NCBI GenBank assembly: GCA_030248215.1
Contig: JASANG010002344.1
Location: 108,143 to 172,142 of the forward strand
Reading direction: 5' to 3'
DNA: 64,000 nucleotides
Source: Enoplolaimus lenunculus
Lineage: Eukaryota; Nematoda; Enoplea; Enoplida; Thoracostomopsidae
In this document: piece after piece, positions 23,689 to 36,360 of the stretch
How the letters are laid out: each line of letters begins with the position of its first letter
Position numbering within the stretch: position 1 is the first letter of the stretch
Made by a program: the position numbers and the translations under genes
The notes under the pieces: generated by a model
What the model was told of the DNA's origin: nothing
The model's database searches: none
Seen by the model: only the letters and a program-made list of their open reading frames with translations

Positions 23689-24119
23689 CTGTATTGACCC
23701 GAATAAGAGGGGGTCCCCATTTTGAGTTCGAATCAATTGGAGTCCGTATTCCTAATAAGAGTCCGTAAGCGGATAGAGTCCCAAAACCCTAATTAGAGTC
23801 CATAAATGTCAACTAACCCTTATTGTAGCGCATAAATAACTCCAGCACCAAATAATTTGAGCTCGAAACTTTAAAGCGTACTTAAATTCTGAAAGTACAT
23901 TCCTAAGTATAACCTTGTATTATCGCTCAAGCTATTGACACAAGACAAATAAACGTTTAATTCAACGGATAATTGCAGTACCGGATATATATCAGTAACG
24001 AAGCGCGGCGGAGCGTGGGTTAAAAACAAATAACAGTCCGTAACCGAATAACAACGAGGGGGTACCCTCTGGAGAGGCCAAATAAATATCAGTCCCCCCT
24101 CTTATTCGGGTCACTACAG
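23689..24119. mobile_element. Pogo/mariner-like MITE, copy 2
   Basis: Same family and orientation as 22506-22932, flanked by TA. Ends CTGTATTGACCCGAATAAG and CTTATTCGGGTCACTACAG. Shares AGAGTCCGTAAGCGGATAG and CGTAACCGAATAA internally with copy 1. Confidence 0.85.
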
Positions 24120-24243
24120 TACAGATTTCCTGTTTTTCAACTGAAAACACACATTAATGTCGTATTTTCTTGTTTTCAGCTCTCCTGTATTCTCTGTTGC
24201 CTGAAATACCTGTCCAATATTTCTATTTTCCAGCGACAATACA

Positions 24244-24475
24244 AAGCCGTCTGTCTTGCCAAGAAATACCTGGCAGGATTGGAAAACTAAGTTTGCTGCA
24301 CGCCTGTACTTTGCTGTCCCGCGAGAAAGCGGAACTCCCCTGAGAGTAACATTGGCAACAGAAAGCCGTCTTTTTTGCCCGAAAATACTTCGCACGATTC
24401 GAAAACTTTGTTCATTGTTCTCCTTTACTTTGCTGTCGCGCGAGAAAGCGGAACTCCTTTCAGAGTAACAATGGC
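24244..24475. repeat. Two-copy tandem duplication beside the DPH1 3' end
   Basis: Two direct copies of about 115 bp. Both carry AAAGCCGTCT, CTTTGCTGTC and CGCGAGAAAGCGGAACTCC followed by AGAGTAACA. The right copy ends about 25 bp from the DPH1 stop codon, so this is DPH1 3' UTR or flank. Confidence 0.8.
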
Positions 24476-24499
24476 TTTTCGTTCATTTCAAAACAATTA

Positions 24500-27400
24500 T
24501 CAAGAGTTTTCAATTTCAACGTTAAGCTTCGGTCTTCGTAGTTCACGAATCGCCTGTGGTCTGTTCTCCGAATGGTTATTAGTCCACGGTCCTAAACTAT
24601 CGTTCGCGTAATAATCCATTGGGTATTGTTGTTGCCATGATATACAGTCTAGTGCAACGCACATCTATAAAAAGACAACAGCGACACATGCAGAAGTGAA
24701 GCGGTCGAAGTAACAAAATATGAAGACATTTGACTGAGCAGTCTCCGCTTATTCAAGAGCCATTTTTGACTCGTACAGTCTCACCCACCTGCTTCTGCCC
24801 ATGCGTATGGAAATTGAAAATTGTAGCCGGAGCCAAGTTATTGGTAATGGAATACTAAGCATTGCCGTTTAGAGCACAATTTACACGCAAAAAATTTAAG
24901 CGCATACGCTGTTTTCTCATTAAAATGTTTAAGAATAACGTTGAACATTTAGTATACGTGGAACGAAGAACGATAATCGCGAATGCAAACTTATTTCTTA
25001 CCTCGTACGGGGTTAGCAAGGGGACATCAAAGGCGGCACCCCAATCAATTGACAGTCGCGGACATGCAACTTGTACCCAGCTGAAAACAAGCTAATTGAC
25101 AAATACTAAGTTAAACACAACTATCTCACTATAACGCATAATTTAAGCAAGAATTTTGAGTCAAGTGAGCCAGAAGAGCACGCTAGATCTGAGCAATTGC
25201 AATCGTTTGCGGCTTTGTTGAAACCAGTAGATAGCAAACAAACCATTTACATCTTGCTTAGCGACCAAGAAGATTGCAAAAACGGGACTGCAGTATCAAC
25301 ACTGCGGTATTTTTTCACAGAAAAATGACGATACTTGTACGATAGCTACGAAGGCGACTTATTTCTGTCGCGAATGTTTAACGAAGTTAATGCCGTATAA
25401 ATGACTGACTTTTTGTTCTTGAAAATATTAAGCATCCTTTTGAGTTATAGTTAACAAGTTATAGTCGTTACATTTTAATACTATTGTAATTACTCTGTTG
25501 CTTGACACATCACTTTATTATGTTTCGAGTTTATACAGAAACAATCAAACTAAAAGGTAAATGTCGCGCAATAATGTTACGGATCATGTTATTTAAATAC
25601 AGAAAGAGTAAACATGTCAAGCTAAAATACATTTACTATTATGTATATATATGTGTAATACTTTGAACACAACTCACCTGTCAACATCGAACAACTTTAA
25701 TCGATCAGGAAATATTTCCGACATCAGGACATTGATAAACTGTTTACCATTTGTTTTCAGTCGTTGTTCAACTTTCTAAAACACTACTCAGTACAAAGCG
25801 TCTAGTCCACACAACAGTTTTGGTCTAATTAATAATGTGTTTTTAAAAACAGTTTATCCTGATTTTAGTAGTTTGTATTAAAGTACATACTTATTATGAA
25901 TAAGGGTGGCGCTATGTGTTAAAGTTAAACACGGTAAGAAAACTGTCACAACCAAGTACAAGTCTGCATCGTTCGAATTTTTTGAAACGATTGGCGATTA
26001 CGCGAACTACATCTGCAAACCAGCATTATCGCGATAACTGAGTGTTAGTGTTGCAAATATTAGAAAACACGAGCGACAACTTTGAAGTCTCGCCTCACCG
26101 GACCAGCTCTAAGTTCAACCGGCAAGCATCATGTAGGCTAAACAACATACCAGGAGATGTGCGTGAGCTGGAAAAGAATTACATGAGATGCTATTCGCCC
26201 AAGCAAAGTCACTATACCGCACGCCAATACCCGGACTGACGCAACTTTGTAACAGAGTTTAATTTGGAATTCTGTTCAGTTTGCAAACAGAAAGAGGAAG
26301 GTGTTGAACAGCACCAACAGCTAGCTTAACATGCTATTCAAATCATACAAAACGATGAACAGCCTGCGTCTGCAGCTTAATTCAGATACAGTTTTCAATG
26401 CGCTTCATTTAAAAATTACATTATTCCTGCCCGAACTAAACGTTAGCTGAGCATCAGAGTGCAACCGGAATTACAATTTACCAGACCCGGAACCGGAATT
26501 TAAAAAATACCGGAAACGGAACGGGACCGCGAAATGAAAAATATATGTCGCCGAAAAATTCATTTTAATTTTCTTTTTTGCAACATCACTGGTGAAATAA
26601 CCCTAGTTGGAGATATGTATTCACTTTATCTGCTGTATTTTAGATTTTTATAATCCTCGGAAACGAAATCTACCCTCGATGGTTTATTTTGGCCATTGTC
26701 AAGGTTTATATGCTGTATTCACGGAAATCTATTTAATTTTTATCGTCATTTTTAGTAAAATATCTTTAATTTTCCCCTACCAAATTTATATACGAGAATT
26801 TTTAATTTCGGTAAAAATTTACCGGAACTGGAAGGTGAAAAATGCCAGAACCGAAACCGGAATTCCGGTTGCACCCTGCGGAGCATTTTATAGGCGTTAA
26901 TTGTGGTTACATAATCTTGGAATACAGGCCCTGCATAAATCAACGGGAGTTGAAAGGCAAGATTACATGCTCACGTGATGCGAACTTTCTTGCCTATATT
27001 TGGCAAATTAGTGACTGGCCGGAACATAGCGAATATACTGCAAGATTTTTCAACCTCCAGGTAAAGCAGTTAAACCGGAAAAGTATCAAGATATGCAAGG
27101 GCAGTTGAAATGTTTTCCACGGTACGCACAGGGATTTTTTAAATAGATTACTGAACCAGAGGACGGCTACAGTTCACTTACCTCCATAATCTTCGGATTG
27201 CCTTGTCGACCCAGCGTACCCAATATCAGCCCAAATTTTTCGCCACGTGCTGCTTTTTCTGTCCCTTCGCGCCGAATTTGTGTCATCTTGCCATAGTCAT
27301 AATATTCACGGGTGAATTTTTTGGAATACGGATCGTACCTAAACATAATAGAAACATTTACTTACGTATATGCGCCGCAAAAAATGGCCGCAAGACATAT

Positions 27401-30400
27401 TACCCTTCGGGCGTAAACGTCAAACTGTTGTTATGATAAACACCTTCCGCCAGGCAGTCCAGAGTTTCTTGAAATAAGATCTCAGCGGAAGCAAAAAATG
27501 TTTATGCTGGAAGCTGTTGAAAGAAACCCACAAAATGGCGAAGGCTGGGCGCACATCTGTAAAGTTTGACAACCAAAAATTAAATATAATTTTGCGCACT
27601 GGGAAAATCCGTCAGGCACAGGTCAAATTTAGAAGGAAAATGGACAAAAATAACTGTGATTTATGTACTTGTACGTATCAATATCAGGATTAGCAATCAT
27701 TGCAGCTTCGAGATGAAATCGCCCATCACCAACGTATCTGAAAAGAACCAAAGAAAACTACTGGAACACAAACCTCAACCATTATTGTCACAGCTACAAG
27801 TCCACGCGGCGAAATAAGTCGTAAACTTAATGCACAACCACTCACAGATTCAAACATAGGATGATCGTCAAGATTTCTGATGGGGCTACAAGAGAGTACG
27901 CTTAAACTTTTGACTGACTTAGACTTTCACTTCTTTCAAGAGACTAGGCTTAAGCTTAGGAATATGCTTAATCTTCTGTTATGGACCTAAAAGTTAACAT
28001 TGACCATACGTCATCAATAGCGAAAAAAACTTACAACAAACACGTCACATCCGATGGTAAATTCGGTGCAGTGCAACCAAGGATTTCACCTGGTGACAAC
28101 GGCTTCGCTTGAGGAATTGTTATCTTGTATTCGTTACTTAATTGACGGCTTAAACTCTAAAAGTACACAAGGGTGCGACCAGATATCTGGCTCAGTCGGC
28201 TCTGGCACCGGCAAAAAATCGACAACCGGCTCCGGATATGGTATTTTCACTTGCCGGATGTTTTTAGAAACTTTAAAATTGGATTGGTATTCATGCCAAC
28301 TACCACGGATCTGGCTGACTTACTTTTACATATATTTTCTGTCATACATCTGCTGCAAATGTTAGCACTTCACAATTGGGTTACAATAACACTGGAAAAC
28401 TTGATAAAGATGACCAGCGTTATTTTATGGTCGTATCAGTGTATTCCTATTCCTAATCCTTTAACGTTATCTTCAGTGTAAAAAATATAGTCTAATCTAA
28501 GCCTAAGCGTAACCGAACATAATAGACTCAATCCTTGACCACCTCCATTTTTAATGTAGCTTGGGAAAACTGGCTGCCTTTGATATAACATGGGCCAAAA
28601 ATATTGCAACTGAAAGCTACGCTACAAACACACAGAGTATTCGGAAAGAATCGTTATTACAGCATAAAAAGTGCATCGGCGAGAGGCCCTGAAGCACACA
28701 CACCGATCTTCGAAATTCAACTTGACTTCAATATTTTCATATACACTGATATTATTTTTTGCAATCAAATATACTAATCACTACGCCACGCTGAACGCAC
28801 ATAATATTGCAGCGCAAAGATTGTCGTACGCTATTTGTTGCGCTGTGAATATTTTATGTCGTGATGGAACGAAATTGTTTCACGCGTAATCTCGAAGTCA
28901 CCACCTTATGCTTTGCAATCACATACCCCCACCACTGAGCCACGTTGTCCTCTTATCAATCTGCGTGCATGCATACTGTATGCTTCTGCTACACCAACCT
29001 GTAACGTTGTAATGAATTGCACCGTGCTAACTACAGCGATATGGGGCGGCGACTGTTCATTTTTGACAGGAAAATTATGCCGAATTGTATCGATCAAATG
29101 TTGTGAATGAATCCGAATATCAACAAACACGTACAACATTGTTATGCCGCTAGTTGTCGACACTGGCACTGAAAAATCAACAAACGAATACATGGCACAT
29201 CAGACAAAACGCGTTGTCCAATTTTAGTTAGAAGATTTTATAGCGAAGAGTGTTGTTATTGTAGGGTCAACGCAAACTTTACGCCGATGTAGGGTTTACG
29301 CTTGTAAATTTTGTCACCTGTTCAAGGTTTAGTGTCATTTTGTGATTTTTCATTGTAAAACAGCCTAGAATGCAACGTTGGAAGCAGCATATTTTCTGTT
29401 TCTGCTTCCTATAATCTGTGCAAACATGGCGGCTGTACGAGTCTTTGCTACTTATCACGCTTGGCGTAAACGTTGAACACTTAGCTGCTTTTTATCAAAG
29501 AGATACCAAGCAGATAATGTTCCTGTGATTTGCGCTAATTCAACTGGGTTTCATTATGCAGTGTAAACCTATATTTTGCACTTTTTGGCAGGGAGCGTAG
29601 CCAGGAGCATTGTTCAGAACACGTATATGTTCAAAAAATCAGTACAACAGTTTTCAGGTGTATAAATGAAAGAAAGATTGAATAATGGGGAAAGACGCAA
29701 AAAAAAAAAAAAAATAAAAAAAAAAAACAAAAAAAAACAAAAAAAAAAAAAATAGCTAGCTACATAATAACTACTTTGCCTATTTGGGGAAGATGTCGAT
29801 TACAGCGTTTGTGGTTGTGGACACGGTGATTGAGTGCGGGGAACGTAATTATTATTGTGATTAAAAATTTTAACTCTTGGAAATTAATTATCTGCTCCAT
29901 AATTAGGTTTCATAAGCTTGTAACATTCAACTCGACAGTCAGAAATGAGTAAGTAAGCCAAACCATTACGTGTTTATGCTTTGCAAACTTGGAATGCTTC
30001 TCCAGCTTCGCTTAATACAGATTGTGCCCATACGACTAGTGTTATGTGATTTTTTAATGATTTTTTGGGTAGGACCTGAATATACACCGCGTTTTTGGCT
30101 GTTGCCATCACTCTTCAGTGAATAAGTACAGAATGCTGCCCTCTGGTGATATACTGCGGCGCAACAGTTATCGAGGGCAGTTTCACGAATTTGTACATGA
30201 CACTACCTACAACAAAACAGACAAATAAAAAATATCAAAAACAACAAACCAAGACAACTGTGTCCGTAATGCACCATAAAATCACATCCAAGTGCTCTCG
30301 CTGTAAAATCGTCCACACAACACGCTCCATACGTCACATCGCCCATAATTACCGTTTCAGCACCGGTGAATCTAAAAAAACTCGCTTAAATACAACAAAC

Positions 30401-33127
30401 TGCTTACTTTTACTTTCTCACACGAATATTTTCAATTTCATCTGAGATCTACTTTTATGCTATGAATCGAACCCAACACTCGTTGGTTGCTGTATTTACT
30501 ATTATCGCCACACTTAACGCCTTAAAACTTGAGCCGAACCGCATTTAGTACTAAATATCGGCAATCAAGGGAATACTTTCCTCATTTTGAGGTACTGTAC
30601 GAGTTACGCTTGTCTATACGCTGTAAATGACAACGAGTTTTTTTATAACTCGTAATGAGTTGCATCTACTCACAAAATACGAGTTCTGAATTAGGAATTT
30701 CAGAACTAAGATTTCTGAGTTGATTCAATTAAGTAATAAACTCAATCTGAATCAACTCAACCCAGAGTGAGAATTAACACAACCCAGAGTGAGAATCAAC
30801 TTAACTCGGAGCGAGTTAATCTTTATTGTAATAAACACAGATATTACTAACTTGCTCCGATATGTTAACAAACTTGGAACTAGCCTAGAAAGTTTAATCA
30901 GAGGGCGGCGAGAACACGGATTAATCAATAAACACCTAAACATTAGCATTTGTTTGAAAGAACTTGAAACGCAAATACTTACTGAATTAAAATAAATTAT
31001 TAGCTTGGAATTTCAATTTCATTTTAGAGCGTGAAAAACGTAATAAAAGGTTTACTTGTTCTGAAAAGTAATCACAGCAAAATGTTAAATATGTACACTT
31101 GTCAAAAACATATGGCATCCGGGAGCGCAACCGTAAATATCCGGTCTCTGGTAAGTCTATATGTCAGAACCGGATACGGATATCGGTTTTATACCGGATA
31201 TTAAACCGAAACCAAATATTCGATCGCACACTGACTACACTCACACTTACTCTGTGATAATATCTGCTATAGGGCAAGCGAATATTAGTAGACCTTCCGG
31301 AAACTGCAGTGCAACTAAAATAAACACGCATACATAAGACATCACCTATTAATCAGGGTGCAAAGCGGAACTGGCTTATTCAGTTCCCTATTTACGTTTG
31401 GGTAGTGCAGTAGATCTTTTGGGAAGTGATTAAAGCATTAGAAAACGTACGCATAGAACTGACAGGCATCCTACTCTTATCTTTGCCTTCTGGTACCGTG
31501 ATTATATTTTGAAAACTGGTTATAACCCTCTGTGGTGTGCTATCGTGTTTTTAAGTGGTTGTACCCTAAGTGGGTTAAGTGTGACATTTGAGAATTTTTT
31601 ATACGCGCGCTAGAGCTAACCGTGACTTTGGTTAATTAATAAGTTGCCTAGTTTTGTGCTTAGGTAACCGACAGTCTTGTAAGGCGTTCTTCGGAGTGCC
31701 GACCGTAAATCTTGTACCGTTGTTACATTAGGAAGTAACAGAAAATCAGTGGTGTGGTACCTATCCTAAACGCTTAAAAACACTTCAACAAACACAAAAA
31801 TTCAGCTCACAGACGTACCATTTCGATAATTGTTCGACTGTATCTTCCAGATCGTTTTGTGAATTTCAAAGTTGTAATTTTCTGGAAGCGACTAAAACTG
31901 CAAAAACTGCGCCCAAAAGCTGTTTAAAACACAAAATTAGCACATTCAACAACAAACAGGTAACACAATCTATATTTTTCCCTGAGTAAATTTCGTCGTA
32001 AGTCGACGTTTTCTAGAACAGTGTGTGACTTCAACTACGGACCTCTGTGGCGCAGGTACTCTACACTAATGCCAAACCGTTACTGTAATACACCGATTAT
32101 GCAGGATACCAATACTTGAGATTTACACCAATCCTGCCACGCTTAAAACAACTACATCGTCACCATGACGTTGTCAACATTACATGCCTTTGGTCTAGAA
32201 ATCTAGCCTCCTAGGAGCCGGTAGTATAAAAGCGTGTGCGTTTCATTATTTCATTTGCTGTGACGTTGATCTGCTTTCATAGGTATTGCATACAAGAATC
32301 AGAGTTAGAAAAGTTAAAATTTCTAAACCCTTTCGTTAAAGCTTCGTATGCGACAAAATCTACTAAAAACATCTCGCAGAGCCAAAACGCATGAGAAAGT
32401 GAATCAACGTCTCAAGTCTGTTTTTCATGGTCGTCAGTTTTGTATTGAGATACAAATTGTCATACAACGCGTTTCGCAACAGTATTTGGTTTGGTTTTTC
32501 ACGTTTTGGGCAGATTGCCAATATATGTACATACATATACATATGCTTTATAGATAGGCCAATCGGCGTCTTTGAACCTAACAACCCTCGTGCAAATTTT
32601 TGAGTATCCCGGTATTAGGTGCGGTGCATGGCATGCGAACTCGAGTTCCAGGCACCGCGGTAAGTGCAGGACATGTTTGCCAAGCACATACCCCAATGTT
32701 TCGACACGGCCAAATTTTATACCATATGTACCTCTCTTACCGCAGGACTATTTTTGTGTCCAAAATTTGTTTTTGTGAACCGTTCAATAAGCAGGGCATC
32801 GAACCCGAAATTTTGACGTGCGCTGAGAATATTCTATCCTCTACAAGACTGACCCGTGAAACCCATTTCACAGTTTGAATAAATCATGTGTATGATGAAA
32901 AATGCATCATTCAATTTTATTCTATTTAGGTATATTGCAATACTTACCGATGTAATTGCATCGTTCAACGCTTCGTTGTTCACAATATCGTCCGGAATAT
33001 GATTCAGTCGTCTTGTGACGCGTTTCGGTTTCGAGCTGGCGTCACAAATTGTAGCCAGAGCCATGCTGCCACTTGGCGAACAGCAGCTGTTTTCCGTTGT
33101 CGAAACTGGTTGAAAGGTTTCAGTCAT
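24500..33127 (-). CDS. DPH1: DPH1, 2-(3-amino-3-carboxypropyl)histidine synthase subunit 1
   Basis: Complete gene with eleven exons, in transcript order: 33127-32948, 31891-31819, 31314-31251, 30371-30250, 29168-28999, 28156-28035, 27737-27669, 27338-27182, 25775-25678, 25080-25002, 24664-24500. They total 1299 nt, 432 aa, with every phase matching; human DPH1 is about the same length. Family hallmarks in order: [169 protein letters not shown]. The three cysteine sites expected to ligate the 4Fe-4S cluster are present (Cys123/124, Cys231, Cys358). In the family, DPH1 pairs with DPH2 in the cytosol and, with DPH3 as electron donor, moves the 3-amino-3-carboxypropyl group of S-adenosylmethionine onto a histidine of eEF2, the first step of diphthamide synthesis. 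The ATG opens the first exon with no better upstream start seen. Confidence 0.96.
26455..26878. mobile_element. Family-1 MITE in a DPH1 intron
   Basis: Starts CAGAGTGCAACCGGAATTAC and ends TTCCGGTTGCACCCTG. Flanks CTGAGCAT and CGGAGCAT form an 8-bp TSD with one mismatch. Lies between the DPH1 exons at 27182 and 25775. Confidence 0.85.
27885..28015. mobile_element. GGCC-type MITE in a DPH1 intron, worn
   Basis: Carries GAGACTAGGCTTAAGCTTAG and GGAATATGCTTAATCTTCTG, the signature of the short MITE family, just downstream of a DPH1 exon. Ends eroded. A related copy in the opposite sense lies near 28480-28595. Confidence 0.5.
29699..29752. repeat. A-rich simple tract
   Basis: A run of A broken only by single T or C bases, in the DPH1 intron between exons 5 and 4. 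No SINE or LINE body is recognisable beside it. Confidence 0.8.
31130..31395. mobile_element. Two MITE fragments around DPH1 exon 3
   Basis: 31130-31240 has the GGATATCGGTTTTATACCGG signature of the CCGGATA family and ends CGATCGCACACTG 11 bp from the exon. 31354 onward opens CAGGGTGCAAAGCGGAACTGG, the left end of family 2. The 64-nt exon at 31251-31314 is thus sandwiched between transposon scraps. Confidence 0.6.
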
Positions 33128-34829
33128 TTTTTACGAGTATTTCCGATATTATGTTATATGCAGTTGTAAAATACTTAATAGGTAAATGCGTCAATTCAGC
33201 ACAGAGCAACCGAATCACTGTTTTCGTAAAAAGTGGAGTCGGCTCGTAGTTTTTTGAATATAGCAGTGCTACCACTGGACCAAGATGCGACCGGAATTTC
33301 GGTTCCGGTAGCAAAACGGCATTTTCCACCATTCGGTTCTGATATTAAATATATGTGTTTTTCACAGGAATTTTCCGGTATTAAAAATTCTAATTTGAAA
33401 ATAAAAACTAGCACATGTTGACATATATTTTTTAATTTTCCAAGCGCACATTGCCGAATTTTCAATTCAGGCGATATATAAAATTCATACTAAAAGAAGC
33501 TAATCGAACGTCAACATAGAAATATTAGGAAAGTTTCGCAAAAAATTCTACGTGGTATCAGTCTTAAAATATTTATATATTTATTGCTAACAAACGAATG
33601 TTTCCGTAACACTTATGGTGCGCCATGCGTTACTGTGCCGATGCTGCCGCACGTCACACGATACTACCGCGCGCCGCTATACGTTGCTATCAAAAATATA
33701 GGTAAAATCTATTTAATGGTGTGCGACAATTCTTAATAAATTTTATCGTGCCACGCGTCCTTTCAGTGAGTATAGCGCAATACTTATTTTTCACTTTCGG
33801 TATTTTTTCGCTTGTTTGAATTTTTGGCCTTCAGCCTGTCACCGTGAGCCAGCGTGTAAACGGATGGTGAAAATAACGGAAACGTATATTGAAAGACTGA
33901 AATATTCATCGGGCTTTATAAAATTATGAAGAAAAAACAGCGGTTGGACCGAAAATTTATGGTTTTGGATTAACTTGATAATTTTTCTTTCATTTCAAAC
34001 AATCGCAGCACATTTGTAACGAAAAATTGCGAGATTGTTCAAAATGTACTTATATATCAGCTCAACCGACTCAAGCAAACACCAGCAAAACGAAATCAAA
34101 TTTACTATTCCAAACTGTCACAAAAATACCAAAATTATCATAGAGTATGTTTGGTGAGTCATAATAAATCTAGCTCGGTCTATATAAAATAAAAACGAAC
34201 ACAACGAATATCTGTAGGATAAAAATTTACTGATAGCGAAATTTTACACTCAGAGGGGCCTGCCTATTAACCCTAAGGGAAAGTTAAACAGAAGCCTACT
34301 CCTAAGCCTAAGCCCATGCTTTTGAGTCTCTAATTCCTCCTGTTTCAATGCGGGCAGGCCCCCATAATTAACATGGGCCGAGCCAAAAATAATAAGTCAG
34401 GTGTTTTGAGATTAACTTATCAAAGACAAGTGCGTCTGCAAACAAATTTCATATCCGCATTAAAAAATGTTTGCGGTAGTACAGGTATAAAACGATCATC
34501 AGCCCAGCCCACCTTTCCAGTAGTTGTTTGCATTGCTCTTAACAATTGGCGTTTAAGAAATCTAGGTGGCCAAACTGTGACAAACATCTTGCTGGGGCAC
34601 GACTTACAAATTTAAAGCAAACTTTGAACAAGAGCAGTACAGAACTATGACATATATAATCACAAACTAGCATTACACAAAATTGGACTATAATCACTCA
34701 TCACATTTAGTAATCGAAAGTATGCACCTTACAGCATCCACATCATCTGACCCAAGACAACCACAAAATCCATAACTTGCAACACTACATTGTTAGCTTT
34801 CTTATACTGAGATTTTAGAAGCTTTCACA
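33128..34829. other. 5' flank of DPH1 with MITE scraps
   Basis: Contains a family-1 fragment (about 33284-33470, with GACCGGAATTTCGGTTCCGG) 160 bp upstream of the DPH1 ATG, and a GGCC-type MITE (about 34255-34379, with CCTAAGCCTAAGCCCATGC and ACATGGGCC). The DPH1 promoter must lie in the first part. No clear motif seen. Confidence 0.45.
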
Positions 34830-35239
34830 CAGGGTGCAAAACGGAACTGGATTATACCGTAATCGGAACAGCAAATTTATACCGGAATTATAATCGGAAT
34901 CGGCACTAGAAATTTTTGTCTGTACGGATAATTTGTAATGACAAATATAACATTGATTCAGGGTGTCTGTTAGCTTTCAACAATTTTCAAAAAAGTCGAA
35001 TGAACAAATGGCGATGACTTTTGCTTCTGTAAAAGCTGAACTACGACTGGTGGTAAGTCAACTCATCGAAAGCAGTTTAATAGATAAATGATGCAGCAAT
35101 TTTTAACCAACGTATTCCAACAAGTACGATTAAAATTAAAATTTCAAAATTCCGATTCCAATTGATTGTGCAATCGAAATCGGAACTCCTTTTGAATGAG
35201 AAATTCTAATTGTAAAATCGGACTTCCGGTTGCACCCTG
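34830..35239. mobile_element. hAT-like MITE (family 2), intact-looking
   Basis: Starts CAGGGTGCAAAACGGAACTGG and ends CTTCCGGTTGCACCCTG, with a perfect 8-bp duplication CTTTCACA on both sides. The best-preserved family-2 copy in the window and the reference for its ends. Confidence 0.92.
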
Positions 35240-35364
35240 CTTTCACATAAGTATGCAATTGCAACGTGGACCCTCATTTATATACCAACCAAAGATCACA
35301 CACTCATTACGTCATAAATCACTAGATGCCAAAAATCGAGTATAAGAAATCAGCAAATGCTATG

Positions 35365-35580
35365 CTAACTTTCGTCATCCATGTCAAGTGAATAAGGACA
35401 AATACATTCTGATTGCAAAACAGGTTGTCGGTTGCATACAGTTTCTGATTCATAATTCTTTCTACACTTTTCGTTGCTCCAACACCAATCAATGTACAGT
35501 GCCGATTTAATTATCCGTACTTCCGTACACCTTGGGATTTCGGCTCGCCTTATTATGTGAAGGTTTTCTGACTTAAACAT
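35365..35580 (-). CDS. Candidate small cysteine-rich ORF
   Basis: A 71-codon ORF preceded by an AG (TAGCTTAG directly before AT ATG), so it could be a terminal exon. Six cysteines are spaced as C..WCWSNEKC..TVC..SECIC, ending MDDES. The pattern is reminiscent of small secreted disulfide-bonded domains, but no signal peptide is visible in this stretch and no family is recognised. It lies between two hAT-like MITEs. Confidence 0.2.
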   Translation of the reverse strand: MFKSENLHIIRRAEIPRCTEVRIIKSALYIDWCWSNEKCRKNYESETVCNRQPVLQSECICPYSLDMDDES

Positions 35581-35992
35581 ATCTAAGCTACAATTTGAAA
35601 CGTTTCTGAAGACTAACAGCTGGAGTTCAGCGTAATATTATGGCTAACAATCACAGGCACACGAACGGGTCAATCACTTTTAGTACCAAAACAATAAGTA
35701 TATATATTTCACAAATGCGTTGTTTTATGGCAGAAACGTCACACAACGTACATATGCAAGTCAGTTACACAGTATATATATTTATTTATATAAACTCAAC
35801 TAAATCCCGTTACAAACTAAGCTTTAATAAGTGACAGATATACAGAAAGTAAAGCTATAGATTAAAGAAATACTAAATATATGCACAAACTATGAAATTA
35901 TAATAATATTCTAAAAAAGAAACAATGTGGTCTTACAAGCTCCATTCCATAACGACTCGGCATCTTCTATGTCTTCTATCAGTTCTATATTA

Positions 35993-36360
35993 GAATTCCG
36001 ACTCAAAACGAGTCCGATTCCGGTTGCACAATCACTCGGAATCGGAATTTTGAAATTTTAATTTTAATCTTACTTGCAGTGATACGTTGCATAAAATTTT
36101 GTATTATTTATCTGTTAAATTGCTTTCGATGACTTAACACCATAATTGATTGTAGATTAGCTTTTACAGAACCAAAACTCATCGCCAACTTGTTCATGCA
36201 TTATTTTTAAAAATTGTTGTCGGCCAACAGACACCTTAAGTCAACAATACCAACCACCCTTACAGTCAAAAAATTTCTAGTCACGATTCCGATCCCGATT
36301 ACAATGCCAGTACAAATTTGCTGTTCCTATTCCGGTATAATTCAGTTCCGCATACACCAT
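35993..36360. mobile_element. Family-2 MITE, reverse orientation, worn ends
   Basis: Carries GGTTGCACAATCACTCGG, GTGATACGTTGCATAAA, AATTGATTGTAGATTAG and TTCAGTTCCGCATACACC. Because it has not been invaded, it shows the empty sites of the nested insertions at 11.34 and 15.06 kb. Confidence 0.75.

Noticed and set aside
24114-24395. Minus-strand 93-codon frame downstream of DPH1
   Set aside because: Overlaps the tandem duplication and a MITE edge; no start context or splice evidence.
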